A DNA stretch of 64,000 nucleotides from Epiperipatus broadwayi (GCA_028023455.1 JAQFVV010006221.1:331001-395000); one strand, 5' to 3'; counted from the stretch's first letter, positions 22,571 through 36,300 are shown. Notes: generated from the letters alone by a model not told the origin. Program-made: numbers and translations.

Positions 22571-25012
22571 AAGAATACTTATTATCTTGTAAAAAGTTAT
22601 GACAAAAATTAACACGAGATTCATTCAGATATTGGCACAGTCAATTTGTGTGAAAACATTTTACATTATCAATCATTTCTAATTTTAAAAATGACATATA
22701 TATCAGATAATTCAGTATATTTATTCAATAAACATCACATGACCACCACTTCAAACAACTTAATCACATTTTATCCAAACACTTTACATTTGTTCTTCAT
22801 ATTCTTTTGTCATTACATCTGTAACATTTGTGGAATGATCCTTTTTTAAACTTAAAACTATTAAAACTAGTGCATTCCACAATGATACAAGACAGACTTT
22901 CAAATCTTCCCATTATATCAATAATCAGATATTTTGGATCCACTTGATATAAAGTGAAGCCACAAATTCCCCTCAAAAATAACATAGTTATTAATAAAAA
23001 ATTGAAGAAGACATATTTACATATATTTTACTAAGTGTATGTTCATTGTGCTTTCATTTTTGCAAGAAGAATAAGGGAAAAAAAACTACTCTAGTTTTAA
23101 TTTTAAACCAAAGTATATTGGGCAATTTTCTTTTTTTTTTTTTTTACAACTCTTTTATCTTAATAGAAACACAATGGACTACTAGTCTTAAAAGAAATTA
23201 CATATCTTTTTTTTTTTTTTTTTAAGCCAGTATTATCTCTTAGGTGCATTTTAAACTTTTGTAAAACTTGTAACATTACTCCAAGAATATAATTTATTAT
23301 GCATAATACTGTATATCAAATTTGGGGAGAATAATAAAGAATAAAATATATTTGCTTTCAACATAAACTGAAGAAATTTTATTAATATATTGTAACAGTA
23401 TTGCCGTTTTCCGTATATATCACACACACATATATATAACCATTTATAAGATTGCGTGTATATATAACGCTACACGCATATGCGTAATTATAACGTAATT
23501 GTTTAAAAAAAAAATTCTTTATTCTGAAAGCAATTCGAAAACTATACTCCTATTTCTCGCCCAGCATATTTATGGACGTCACTTTCTGACTCCAAGCACC
23601 AATCTTATATTACTATAAGAATTATACTGGGAGAGCTGAAATAACAATATGGAAATTATAAGACAATAGTAGCCCTTGACTAGCTCACTCAGGGCGGGTG
23701 ATTAACAAATCGAAGGAAATCTACAAGGGGGGCTTTTACTATACTAAAATATATTTGATAAAATATTCTTTTATACTTTCATAAAACCAGACCTTTAAAT
23801 AAATAATACAAATAAACATACACTTCATTTAAAATATTATACAATATTTTATTTATACCATGATTAAATATTATTTGATTTTGTGCTCTTTATTTACTGG
23901 AAAAAACGCATGCATACACGCACTGCCTAGATATGTATAAAATCAGATAAATAAGATATATATCAGGTTCATATGAGTAGGAAAAAGTCATTTAGATTTC
24001 TTACAAAAGTTGATGCAGATCGTTCATTAAAGGAAAGTTTGTGGAGAATTAAAAAAACAACAAACACTATCTGTAACACTAAATAGTATATTGTTGAAAG
24101 TGCACATACCTAAATTGCTTTTCTTCCCCAGGGAAAATGATGGATTACCAAAAGTAAAAATTTTCATTAATTTTAAAATTTATTTATTACACTCGATGTA
24201 ATGGCGATCAGATTGGATTATTCATTCTGGCTGTCCTATATGCTTGTTTGATCTTGTTTGTCTATTTCATTCCTTTTAGGATTTAATTTAGGCTTCGGAG
24301 CAATTAGTTTCCATCTTCGACGGGCACTCTTCTTGTAGCAACCTTCTGACCTTCATGGAGCGGGATTGCACAGTCCAACACACACCTTCTTAAGCCAGCT
24401 TGCACATAATTCTACAAGACATTTTTTAAACAATTCTCCGCCGCAGCACTCTACTAAAAATTACCAATAGAATCTATATAATCTTTTTTTAATTTTCTTT
24501 TTATAGTCCCCTTCCCTTTTTTCTAGAAAGTTCTACCACTCAAAATCCGGATTCTTTTAGAGCAAAAGCTTTTAGCACCTCAAAATTTAATTTTGCTCTC
24601 CTTTTGTTTTGATCGAAATTCTTTTGAATCCAAAACTTAAATCTCCATAATTAAATTCTTCAGATATCGATCAAGTGCTTTTTGATACCTTTTTTTCATT
24701 TAACTTCTCCAAAATGAAATTCAAGAGCTTCCATCTTGAAAATAAAACATATTTCTATATCTGCATTTATACTTTTTACTTTTTTTTCTTTCATATTCTA
24801 TACAGCAAAAATATATACACACGTTTTCATAAAACAAAGAGCACACATACCCCCATCTCTTCTGTTTATTTTAACCTTTTTTAATCCCTATCTAGTTATA
24901 AATATAAATAAAAAATAAATTCAATTAATTGGGCTATATTGACGCATATATAGGAAAGTTTACTTTTTGAAACAGAGATCGAACTCAGCCCTGTTTCAAT
25001 ATATATGTATTT
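22571..25012. other. AT-rich sequence, no gene recognised
   Basis: Contains AT/CA microsatellites near 23415-23490 and two patches of higher GC at 23560-23740 and 24215-24440. I could not match either patch to a known protein or repeat. Confidence 0.45.
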
Positions 25013-25203
25013 AAACTTCTTTGCATCAATAATTTCAATCTCTGTGGTCAAGTTGCAATCTTTAGTGTCTATATAACTATATTAGACCATTAATAAAGGT
25101 GGGATTCTGTCTTCATTGTTAAAAGGAGATTGCCTTGACAACAGTTTGAAATTGTTGATTGTTATTGATATTGGGATTATCTAAATGTTGATTGGTTTTT
25201 AAT
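25013..25203. repeat. Hairpin repeat family D
   Basis: Second copy of the family at 19813-20053, including CAATCTCTGTGGTCAAGTTG, the TATATTAGACCATTAATAAA segment, and the right arm TTGATTGTTATTGATATTGG. It lacks the internal duplication. Confidence 0.65.
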
Positions 25204-25675
25204 GATATATAATTGTGTCCAGTGCTCAGAGAAAAAAAAAAAGGCTGCTAGAATATAAAATTTATGAATTTTAATGGTTTTTTTATTTACATTTTTTTTT
25301 TTTGGGGTAGCATATAATTGAAGTCACTTAAATACAGTGTAGTTTTTAGCACCACTGTATTATTCAAGAATTTTCATTAATGAAAACTAGAAAAGTTTAA
25401 TTCACTAAATATTTTTTCGTTCTGTTTAAATATTGATTTACCTATTTCTTTACCGTACATGTTTAACATGTTCCTATTTTATATACTTGTAAATTTATCT
25501 CTTTTTTATTTATACCTATACAAAGTATAAATGACAAAGTGATTTTCTTGCCAAATAAAATAAAATTAGTTTAATTTTGTACCAAAAAATATTTATTATT
25601 TTTGTTTTTATAAAAGCAAGTTTGTGTGTATATTTATGTAAAACTATGTAAGGTGCAAATCGCAAATGATTTTTT

Positions 25676-25790
25676 TGCATTTTGGCACAGTTGGTAAAGT
25701 GTTTGTCTTCGGATCAGAAGTTTCAAGATCAATTCTGTGCTTGAACCACTTATGAACTTCTGAGGAATAAAGCATTAGTGTTATTGTTTT
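25676..25790 (+). mobile_element. tRNA-derived SINE (SINE-2)
   Basis: TTGGCACAGTTGGTAAAGTG serves as A-box and AGATCAATTC as B-box, followed by a body ending CTTCTGAGGAATAAAGC. The same layout recurs at 54245-54365 and, reversed, at 56700-56840. Distinct from SINE-1. Confidence 0.6.
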
Positions 25791-25956
25791 TTTATGTTTT
25801 AATATAGTAAATTTTTGAAAGTAAAACATTTTTAGGATCTTTTCTAGAGAACATTTTAGAGTTTTTTTGAATAACCTTGTGCTATTTGACATTGACCACA
25901 ATACAAATCATGTTATAGTTGTCTTACATAAATAGTGTAATCATTGTGACAAAAAA

Positions 25957-25964
25957 GAAATTAT
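25957..25964. repeat. Target-site duplication, left
   Basis: GAAATTAT, repeated exactly at 37800-37807, directly flanking the GG...CC ends of the 11.8 kb inverted-repeat element. Confidence 0.8.
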
Positions 25965-27885
25965 GGTACTTTCTGGTTAGCTGCACCCCAGCCGCTAGAG
26001 GCGCTGTTTCTGTGTAAACACACAGAAATATCCAGAGTAAGGGCCAAAAAAGCAGACAATGCAAATTCCAGCCGCTAGATGGTGCTGTTCACCATGCGTA
26101 TGCACAGGAAGCTTCCACAAGCCAGCTGGCAGCAAAACTGCCCATTTGGTGGCGCTGGTTGCAATGCATAAGCCCATTTAACTTACGTCGTCTGCTACCA
26201 GCACTACCAAGAACCTAGGTGGCACTGATTCCCATAAACAGATATAGTTTACATCGTCTGCTACACCAAGATTCTAGCCCACTTCGTTGGGTGGCGCTGT
26301 TTCTCCACGTTTACATGTGGAGAAACGACATTCTCTAACTGCAATATTATTGCAAGGGTAACGTCTACGCACATATTACTTAAAACATATGCAGCGTATA
26401 ATATAAAGGTGTCAATAATGTAGAAGTCACATCTATTTAAATCTGCTTTGATTATTAATACTGTTACATGGAATTTCAACCTGTCATAAATCCATGTATT
26501 TTACATTCATTGTTTTTAAAAATAGATCTTTTTTTTTTTTAATTTTTTTTTCTAAAAATGATTTTTTTTTAAAATCAAAATATGACCACGACTATTTGTA
26601 ACATTCTAATTTCACCTGATTTTAAATTAATTTATTTTTTAGAAACGATCTTTTTTTAAAGATTATTTTATGCAAAAATAATTTAAAAAAAAAAAAGTAA
26701 TCTTTACAGCACTGTAATCATTAATCAAAATAAATAATAGTTTATTAGTTGATATTGTGAATTGGTAAATATTCAAGATTCTTTAAACCATCTAGCTACT
26801 TGCAAAAATCTGTAGAGATTACAAACAGTAAATAAATTCAAGTATAATTATTATTAATTCTTTTAAGTTTGCCCGCATTTGTTTTGATCACAATCCATCT
26901 CGTAAGTTAATAATTGTTGAAATCTACGGAAAATGCTATAATACATCTAATGAGAATTCTAGACATATCATTCAAGTATAATTTCAAGTCACTACGAATC
27001 TTTTATGAACTGTCATTTTAGTAATGGTTATTAGAATTTGTTAATAATCATAACCTAAGATTGATTGTATAATATCAGAGGAAAAAAAGAATGAACTTTA
27101 CTTATGTAGACTGCTGGAAGTGATGAAGAGAAAAATAAATATGCTATCAATTAATGAAGCTGAGAAATTGCCAACAGTACAATCTATCATCATCATCATC
27201 AACTATTATCAATCCACTGCAGGATGAAGGTCTCTCCAAGTTTAATCCACCTCCAATCTTTAGCTTCTCCACATCACCCCTGCACACTTTCTTATTTCAT
27301 CTATCCATCTCACATGTGGTCTCTTCCTGGGTCTTCTACAATCTCTTGGAATCCAGTTTAAGATTTCAATTGTCCATCTATTATCATCTCTTCTAGCAAT
27401 ATGTCCAGCCCAACTCCACTTTAATCTTTTAACTTTTTCAATGAAATCAGTTACACCTTATTGTTCTCTTACTGATATATTGCGTTTTCGGTCTTTTCTT
27501 GTTACTCCCAACATGCATCTCTCCATACTTCTTTGAGTGATCTGAGGTCTCTGTATTGCTCTTCTATTAAGTGTCCAAGTCTCAGATCCACAAGTAATAA
27601 CTGGTAAAACACATTTGTTAAAAACCTTCCATTTCAAACACATAGATATATTTCCTTTTAGTATCAAGTTATTTCTACCAAAAGCACTCCAAACAAGTTT
27701 AATTCTATGATTAATTTCATCCATTATGTTTCCATCTGTATTAATAATCTGACCAAGGCATTTGTAACTGTTAACTTCTAACTCATTATAAACAATCTTT
27801 ATTTTCATATTTTGAGAAAATTCATTAAACATTACTGTAGTCATTTTAACATTTATCTTTAGTCCTAATTTCATCTGATAACTAC
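25965..27885. repeat. Outer inverted arm, left
   Basis: Pairs with 35908-37799. The 60-codon chance ORF near each end differs at one residue between arms, indicating about 98-99% identity. It includes a subterminal block (25990-26310), AT-rich DNA, the RTE 3' target duplication (27175-27187) and the 3' third of an RTE copy. It lacks a 27-29-bp deletion that the right arm has near 36385. Confidence 0.9.
25990..26310. repeat. Subterminal GGCGCTG repeat block
   Basis: Five degenerate GGCGCTGTTTC-type motifs occur near 26002, 26088, 26152, 26220 and 26292, spaced about 65-85 bp. Short hairpins such as TGTGTAAACACACA and CCACGTTTACATGTGG lie between them. The mirrored block is at about 37455-37775. 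Spaced subterminal motifs are typical of transposase-binding regions in several DNA transposon groups; binding here is inference. Confidence 0.6.
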
Positions 27886-30210
27886 TGCAACATTTCCTGA
27901 AACTCTAAAGCATTATTTGCAAAAACAACTACATCATCTGCAAAATCTAAATGACTTAAATAATCTCCATTTACTTTCACTCTTTTAGTTTCACATTTAA
28001 ATCCATAAAATACTTCTTGCAACACTGCTGTAAAAAGTTTTGGAGATATGGTGTCACCCTGTCTCAATGCTGACTTTACTAGTATAATATATAATCTTAT
28101 TGTTGCTGAAATATTCTTTAAAATATGACAATATCCTGGATCTATATCCTGATGATCCAATCCTTTAATCACTGAAGAAATGTTTTATAGAATCAAATGT
28201 CTTTTCATAACCTACAACTTTTCTCAATACCTGAATATGATCTACTGTACTAAAACCATTTTTAAATCCAGCTTGTTCGCTTGGTTGGTGGAAATACAAT
28301 ATTCTTTGTACACGAGTTGTAATTATCGTGGTAAAAATTTTGTTAAATCAAAGTTTGCTATTAATAAATTGTAATTACTTTAATAAAGATTTTGTATAAA
28401 ACTGGTAAAAGATTGAAAATCTGTATTTTCTAATACTTCATTCTGTGCTAATATTTTCTTTATTTTTCAAAATATCAGTATTATTACCAAATTTTCCCAA
28501 TCATTTTATACATCCTTTATGATTTAGACATTTAATATATAATTTAGCTAATTTTTTTTTTTTTTTCATCTCATTCTAAGATATCACTTATTATTTTATC
28601 ATTTTAAGGAGCCTTTCATTTCTTCATAGATATCATGGGCAATTCAAAAGATTTAGTAACTGTAGTAGATACTTTGTTTTCTTGTTTTTATTACTACATA
28701 ATTCTTTATAAATGTCTTTCTCACATTGCATCATGTCTGTCATTTTCCTTTTTAGTAATAGTTCTATTTTTTTACTTTTTATTGTTGAAACATCTTTCTT
28801 TCAAATAACAAGATGTTTTCCACTTTTGAGATTTTTATTTTCTTTCATAGATTTTCTTGCCAATTCAAAATTATCTTACAATGTAATTAATTCTTTTTTA
28901 TGCCATTTTACAAAACTGTAAATACTCAATTTCTTTAATGGATTATTTTTAAAATTTTTCATATTTTTTAATACATTATTTTATCTCAGTAGAAAATTTA
29001 TTGATCAATTGTTGCTTTTTTATACCAGCTATCTTTCTTGCAGTTCTTACTAGTGTACCAGTTATCTTCATATTAATTTTATTCATTTCTGAACAATGTT
29101 TAAAATCTGTTAATATTTTAAAACAATTTTACAAGTTCCAATTCACGTTCATTAACTTGTTTTATAAGATGAATATATTAACAATTGCTAATACTATATT
29201 GCTTAATATTTTTTTTCTCTAGATTTATATTAACATGTAACTGACATCTTACTAACTAATAATCACTGCCTATGTTCAGTCTATTAAAAATATTAGTCTT
29301 GAAATACATATTTTTTCATTAGTCAAAATATAATTCAATTCTGCTGCACCTTCATATGGATGCTTCCATGTCAATTTCTATACCCTCTATCATATCTATC
29401 AAAATAACCAAATGTACCCTTAGCACTTTCATCTTAGAGACATATACCAATTTTAGCATTAAAGTTTTTAAGATATTGTTAGTCTAATTAAAAGAATTTT
29501 GTACATTCATATAAAAATTCTCTTTTTTTCATCACAATGAAAAGTTGTTGAAGAATGAAACTGAATTATCTGCATTTGTTATTTTGCATTAAGTTGAAAA
29601 ATTAATATTACCAAACCACCTGATATAACACAATGTTATTCTTTCACTTTTTATTTAAAAAGAATCTCATTTCACTTATGCTTTCAATATTTGTTTCTTT
29701 GTTGTAAAATATGTATCTACTTTTCAAATCAATAGACTTTTTTCATTTAACTTCATAAACTTCAAAAATATATGGTTTACTTTTAATCTGTTCTTTTAAT
29801 CTGTGCAATCTTTTATTGCTTTAAAATAGTCCAAAATAATTAAAGGTCATCACTAAATGGTGGCCTAGGTCCATAATCAGGGGATTCTTAATACAGTTCC
29901 CCCTTTAGGGTGCTAACTGCTACCTTGACTGGCAACTTTACAATTTCCTGTAAATAAGCGCCATAATTAGTTTTGTTTATCATGATTGTAAATATATATA
30001 AAAAAGCTTGCTCACAAACATCTTCAAAAAAACTTAACCAATATTTCAATTAGAACTATCAAGCAACTGAAAAGAAAGATTATTAAATTCAGAGGTAAAA
30101 GCTAGGAAACTCACCACATTGGCTGATATGTGTTGTGAGCAGCTTATACACTTTGTTTATTATATAAATAATTATTTAATAATAACAGTTGCAATGACAG
30201 GAATATATAA
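27188..30210 (-). mobile_element. RTE LINE copy C, near full length, mosaic
   Basis: Minus-strand RTE. The 3' part (27188-27885: NEFSQNMKIK, HRIKLVWSAFG, WTLNRRAIQ) is nearly identical to copy E, including its downstream target duplication. The part from 27898 to 29187 ([28 protein letters not shown]) is nearly identical to copy D instead. The 5' region continues to about 30210 and matches the RTE 5' leader (ATCAGGGGATTCTTA near 29878, TAATAATAACAG near 30180). Frameshifts and stops throughout. Confidence 0.85.
27898..29187. repeat. Inner inverted arm, left
   Basis: Pairs with 30871-32177; paired coordinates sum to 60058 near the spacer. Identical 69-codon chance ORFs at 28712-28921 and, reversed, 31137-31346 show the high identity. 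Identity stops at CAATTG, 29187 on this side. Confidence 0.9.
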
Positions 30211-30870
30211 AGGTATATTAGACCATTAAGTACTATTGAATAACATAATTTAAATTTAAATTGTACAAATTCCAAAATGCACTTAAATTAAAAACAGTCA
30301 GATTATCAGTGAGTCTCTGTTGTTATTAAAATATGCCCCTTCTATTTTCCATTTGCATTATCTATGTGTTTAGATCTTAAAAAAACATATTGTCATAATT
30401 TGATTTAAATAATATAACAATCATTGACAGTGAACAGAATGAAAGGAATTGGAAAATAAAAATAGTATGATTTATTAATAACATCTCAATAACTAATTGA
30501 AAATTCAACAATATTCACTTAAAAGTAATTTCAATTATATGAAAAAAAATTATATTAAATTATTTTTTTACAGCTCATTTAATTATTTAATATATTGCTA
30601 TTCTAAAATTTTCTTTTTTGAAGAGGATACTTTGCACCAAAATGCATTTAACTTATTAAGTATGTGCTTCTGTCAACAATAACTGTTGGAAAACAAGTTA
30701 GTATATATTTTAAAATATATATGTTTTTAATCATGTTTCTACAAATTATATTTTTCAAATTTAAATAAGAAAATTAAAAATATATATATTTTAAAACCTT
30801 TAAAATAAAATAAACAATTTTGACAATTTTCTTTTTTATAATTAATGGCATAATGAGTGTCTATACTTTA
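30211..30870. other. AT-rich spacer of the inner palindrome
   Basis: Non-inverted AT-rich DNA between the 5' end of RTE copy C and the start of the right inner arm. No gene seen. Confidence 0.6.
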
Positions 30871-32177
30871 CAATTGTTAATATATTCATCTTATAAAACA
30901 AGTTAATGAACGTGAATTGGAACTTGTAAAGTTGTTTTAAAATATTAACAGATTTTAAACATTGTTCAGAAATGAATAAAATTAATATGAAGATAACTGG
31001 TACACTAGTAAGAACTGCAAGAAAGATAGCTGGTATAAAAAAGCAACAATTGATCAATAAATTTTCTACTGAGATAAAATAATGTATTAAAAAATATGAA
31101 AAATTTTAAAAATAATCCATTAAAGAAATTAAGTATTTACAGTTTTGTAAAATGGCATAAAAAAGAATTAATTACATTGTAAGATAATTTTGAATTGGCA
31201 AGAAAATCTATGAAAGAAAATAAAAATCTCAAAAGTGGAAAACATCTTGTTATTTGAAAGAAAGATGTTTCAACAATAAAAAGTAAAAAAATAGAACTAT
31301 TACTAAAAAGGAAGATGACAGACATGATGCAATGTGAGAAAGACATTTATAAAGAATTATGTAGTAATAAAAACAAGAAAACAAAGTATCTACTACAGTT
31401 ACTAAATCTTTTGAATTGCCCATGATATCTATGAAGAAATGAAAGGCTCCTTAAAATGATAAAATAATAAGTGATATCTTAGAATGAGATGAAAAAAAAA
31501 AAAAAATTAGCTAAATTATATATTAAATGTCTAAATCATAAAGGATGTATAAAATGATTGGGAAAATCTGGTAATAATACTGATATTTTGAAAAAGTAAT
31601 AAAGAAAATATTAGCACAGAAGGAAGTATTAGAAAATACAGATTTTCAATCTTTTACCAGTTTTATACAAAATCTTTATCAAAGTAATTACAATTTATTT
31701 ACAGCAAACTTTGATTTAACAAAATTTTTACCATGATAATTACAACTCGTGTACAAAGAATATTGTATTTCCACCAACCAAGCGAACAAGCTGGATTTAA
31801 AAATGGTTTTAGTACAGTAGATCATATTCAGGTATTGAGAAAAGTTGTAGATTATGAAAAGACATTTGATTCTATAAGACATTTCTTCAGTGATTAAAGG
31901 ATTGGATCATCAGGATATAGATCCAGGATATTGTCATATTTTAAAGAATATTTCAGCAACAATAAGATTATATATTATACTAGTAAAGTCAGCATTGAGA
32001 CAGGGTGACACCATATCTCCAAAACTTTTTACAGCAGTGTTGCAAGAAGTATTTTATGGATTTAAATGGGAAACTAAAGGAGTGAAAGTAAATGGAGATT
32101 ATTTAAGTCATTTAGATTTTGTAGATGATGTAGTTGTTTTTGCAAAAAATGCTTTAGAGTTTCAGGAAATGTTGCAG
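30871..32177. repeat. Inner inverted arm, right
   Basis: Counterpart of 27898-29187. It begins abruptly at CAATTGTTAATATATTCAT inside RTE copy D and ends within GGAAATGTTGCAG, where the left arm switches partner to copy E. Confidence 0.9.
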
Positions 32178-32880
32178 GAGTTCACAGATGAAAGTAGGAC
32201 TAAAGATAAATGTAAAAAAGACTACAGTAATGTTTAATGGATTTTCTTAAAATATGAAAATACAGATTGATTATGATGGGTCAGATGATGTTAACAGTTA
32301 TAACTATATTAATCAGATTAATAATACAGATGAAAACATAAAGGATGAAATTAATCATAGAATTAAACTTGGTTGGAGTGCTTTAGGTAGAAATAACTTG
32401 GTGCTGAAAGGAAATATGCCCATGTGTTTAAAAAGGAAGGTTTTTAATAAATATGTTTTACCATTTCTCACTTATGGATTTGAGACATGGACACTTAAAA
32501 GAAGAGCAATACAAAGACTTCAGACCACTCAAAGAAGTACAGAGAGATGCATGTTGAGAGTAACAAGAAGAGATTGAAAATGCAATATATGGGTAAGAGA
32601 ACAAACAGGTGTTACTGATCTTATTAAAAACATTAAAAGACTGAAGTGGAGCTGAGCTGGACATATTGCTAGAAGAGATGATAATAGATGGACAATTGAA
32701 ATCTTAAACTGGATTCCAAGAGATTATAAAAGACCCAGAAAGAGATCACATGTGAGATGAATGGATTAAATAATAAAGTGTGCAGGAGTGGTGTGGAGAA
32801 GAGAAGCTAAAGATCAGAGAAGATGAACTTGGAGAGACCTTCATCCTGCAGTGGATTGATAATGTTTGTTGATGATGTTG
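30871..32880 (+). mobile_element. RTE LINE copy D, degenerate
   Basis: Plus-strand RTE missing its 5' end. Readable pieces are [18 protein letters not shown] and LDFVDDVVVFAKN (31890-32237; FVDD replaces FADD), then YNYINQINNTDENI, HRIKLGWSALG, WTLKRRAIQ (32254-32577), and the basic 3' domain in broken frame. The end is GATAATGTTTGTTGATGATG. Stops and frameshifts show it is dead. Confidence 0.85.
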
Positions 32881-33374
32881 ATCTTCACTAAATCATCTAA
32901 CCCTATTACACAATTAACCTATTGTGACAATAAAACCTAGAACTTAACTTTTTATTTATGGATTCACCCTTGCGTGTGGTAACCATAATGAATATTAAAA
33001 ATATTAATCCACAATTAAAAGTTCATAAACTAATTTTTTTTTGTTGTAATCCATTTGCTTTTCAATAATGTGCAATTCTGAAACATTTTCAAATTCTGGC
33101 TAATTCAAAATAATAATTGAATGGCAGACCAGGGAATGGGCATCATTATCTTGTTTAATTTCAAAAATGTCTCTGGTCTGATTTAACTTTAAGAATTATT
33201 GGCTTTGTTATAATTATACATGTATTCCAATATTAATACTAGTTTCCTGACATTATATTTATTTTTTAAGTTTACAATGTAGTTAAACCCTAAATGATTA
33301 CAACTTTGGATTTTCCATGCAACGTTTATGCAAACTATCATTTTTATTCCATTTCTCAGTATTTAACAGCTTTT
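32881..33374. other. AT-rich sequence between RTE copies
   Basis: No coding or repeat match seen. Confidence 0.5.
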
Positions 33375-33387
33375 ATAGATTGTATTG

Positions 33388-36300
33388 GCTGCAGAAAGGA
33401 GTTTGCTATTAACTGAAAGGAGACCCTTCGAGCAGAGCAAATTTCCTAATGTCCACTCCATACATTCTTATCGTTGCAGCTGTTATTATTATATGATTAT
33501 TCATATACTATATGAACATGGTAGGGCTGCTCACCAACATGCATTAGCCAGCATTGGTGAGTTTATTGGTTTTTTACTTCTGAGTTTAAGATCAAGAAAC
33601 ACCATTGTCTTTCTTCTCAGTGCCTGAGAAGGCAGAATGAATGCTTGTGTAAATAATAAATATTTTTCCAATACATATATACAATTATGACAGACAAAAA
33701 TAAAGCATGGCTCTTATTCAAAGGAGGCTGTAAAGTCATCAACTAAGGCAGTGGTTGGTGGCCAAAGGTGGAGGGTGCTAAGAATCCCCTGATTGTGGAT
33801 CCAGGCTGCCATTTGATGACGACTTTTTATTTAGGTACTTACAACTGTGGATCACTTTCAAGTGAAGGAAGATTGCAAGAATTAGACGAACTATCTCATA
33901 TTAAGTGGGACATTATTGGACTTTGTGAAGTTAGAAGAAAAGGTGAAGAGACAATTGATTTAAAAAGTGGACATATACTCTATTATAAAGGCACAAATAT
34001 TAGAAATACAAGTAGAGTAGGATTCATTATAAATAAAAAGTGGAAGAACAATATTGTGGAGATTGATAGTGTATCAGACAGAGTGGCAAGATTAGTTATA
34101 CAACTTAATAGCAGATACCAAATGCAGATAATTCAGGTTTTTACCCCAACATGTTCTCATAGTGATGAAGTAGTAAAAGATTTTTATATGGATGTACAAA
34201 AGGCTTTTTATCAGAGTAAACAATATTTTAAAATTGTTATGGGAGACTTTAATGCTAGAATTGGTAAACAAATGAAAGATGAAAGTGCTGTAGGTAATTT
34301 TGGTTATGGTAATAGAAATGAGAGAGGACATAGACTTGTGGAGTTTGCAGAAAAATAAAAACTTTATATTATGAATTCTTTTTTTGAGAAAAATGTTAAA
34401 AGGAAATGGACATGGAAGCATCCAAATGAAGGTACAGCAGAATTGGATTATATTTTGACTAACAGGAAATACATATTTCAAGATTGTAATGTTCTTAATA
34501 AATTTAACACAGGAAGTAATCATCGATTAGTAAGGTGTAAGATACATGTTAATGTAAAACTAGAGAGACAAAAATTATTAAGAAAAACAATATTTACAGA
34601 TGATATTCCTAATCTTCAGAAATATTCTAATGAATTTAAATTAGAACTTACAAATCGGTTTCAAGTATTAGTAGATTTTGAACATGATTCAGATTTGAAT
34701 GATATTAATATGAAAATAACTGATACACTTTTAGAAACTGCAATAAAGATAGCTGGTAGAAAAAAGCAGCAATTGACCAATAAAATTTCTACTGAGACTA
34801 GAGAATTTATAAAGAAAAGAAGGAATATGAAGATATACAAAAATGATGCATTAAAAAGAATTGAATATCTCAAATTTTGTAAAATGGTGCGGAAAAGAGT
34901 TGAAAATGATATGAGAAAGTATAACTGTGAACCAAGAAAAGCTGTAGAAGAGAATAAAAGTCTCAAGAATGTCAAACAACATTTTGGTATTGGCAGGAAA
35001 TTTATATCTGCAATAAGAAAAAAAGATGGAATTATTATTAAAAAGAGAGATGACATCATGAAATTGGTAGAAGATTTTTATCAAGAATTATATAGTAATA
35101 AAGAACAAGTACCTCCTATAACTATTACATCTTCCGAATTGCCCAGAATTTTAAATGAAGAAGTGAGACATGCAATTAAATGTATGAAGAAATGAAAGGC
35201 TCCAGGTAATGATGGAATTATAATTGATATATTAAAAGAAGCAGGTGAGGAAATAGAAAATTTTTTAGCAAAATTATATACCAAATGTCTAAATGATAAA
35301 GATGTACGGGATGATTGGAAGAATGCAGTAATAATATTAATATTTAAAAAAGGTGATAAAGAAGATATTAGAAATTACAGACCTATCAGCCTTTTATCAG
35401 TTTTATATAAAAAATTTTACCAAGATAATTACAACTCGTCTACAGAGAACATTGGATTTCCACCAACCAAGAGAACAAGCTGGATTTAAAAGTGGTTTTA
35501 GTACAGTAGATCATATCCAGGTATTGAGAGAAGTTATAGAAAGGTCAAATGAATATGAGTTGTCATTATGTTTTGGATTTGTAGATTATGAAAAGGCATT
35601 TGATTCTATAAACATTTCTTCAGTGATTAAAGGATTGGATCATCAGGGTATAGATCCAGGATATTGTCATATTTTAAGAATATTTCAGCAACAATTAGAT
35701 TACATAATGATACTAGTAAAGTCAACATTGAGACAGGGTGACTCCATATTTCCAAACTTTTTATAGCAGTGTTGCAAGAAGTATTTTGTGGATAAAAATG
35801 GGAACTAAAGGAGTGAAAGTAAATGGAGATTATTTAAGTCATTTATATTTCACAGATGATGTAGTTGTTTTTGCTAATAATGCTTTAGATCTATAGGAAA
35901 TGTTGCAGTAGTTATCAGATGAAATTAGGACTAAAGATAAATGTTAAAATGACTACAGTAATGTTTAATGAATTTTCTCAAAATATGAAAATAAAGATTG
36001 TTTATAATGAGTTAGAAGAAGTTAACAGTTACAAATACCTTGGTCAGATTATTAATACAGATGGAAACATAATGGATGAAATTAATCATAGAATTAAACT
36101 TGTTTGGAGTGCTTTTGGTAGAAATAACTTGATACTAAAAGGAAATATATCTATGTGTTTGAAATGGAAGGTTTTTAACAAATGTGTTTTACCAGTTATT
36201 ACTTATGGATCTGAGACTTGGACACTTAATAGAAGAGCAATACAGAGACCTCAGACCACTCAAAGAAGTATGGAGAGATGCATGTTGGGAGTAACAAGAA

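Noticed and set aside
25995-26177. 60-residue ORF conserved at both ends of the large element (also 37587-37769)
   Set aside because: Conservation is explained by the inverted arms; the translation has no family resemblance.
28130-28180. CCTGATGATCC as a hammerhead box
   Set aside because: It is RTE coding sequence (GLDHQ) on the other strand; no GAAA or stems.
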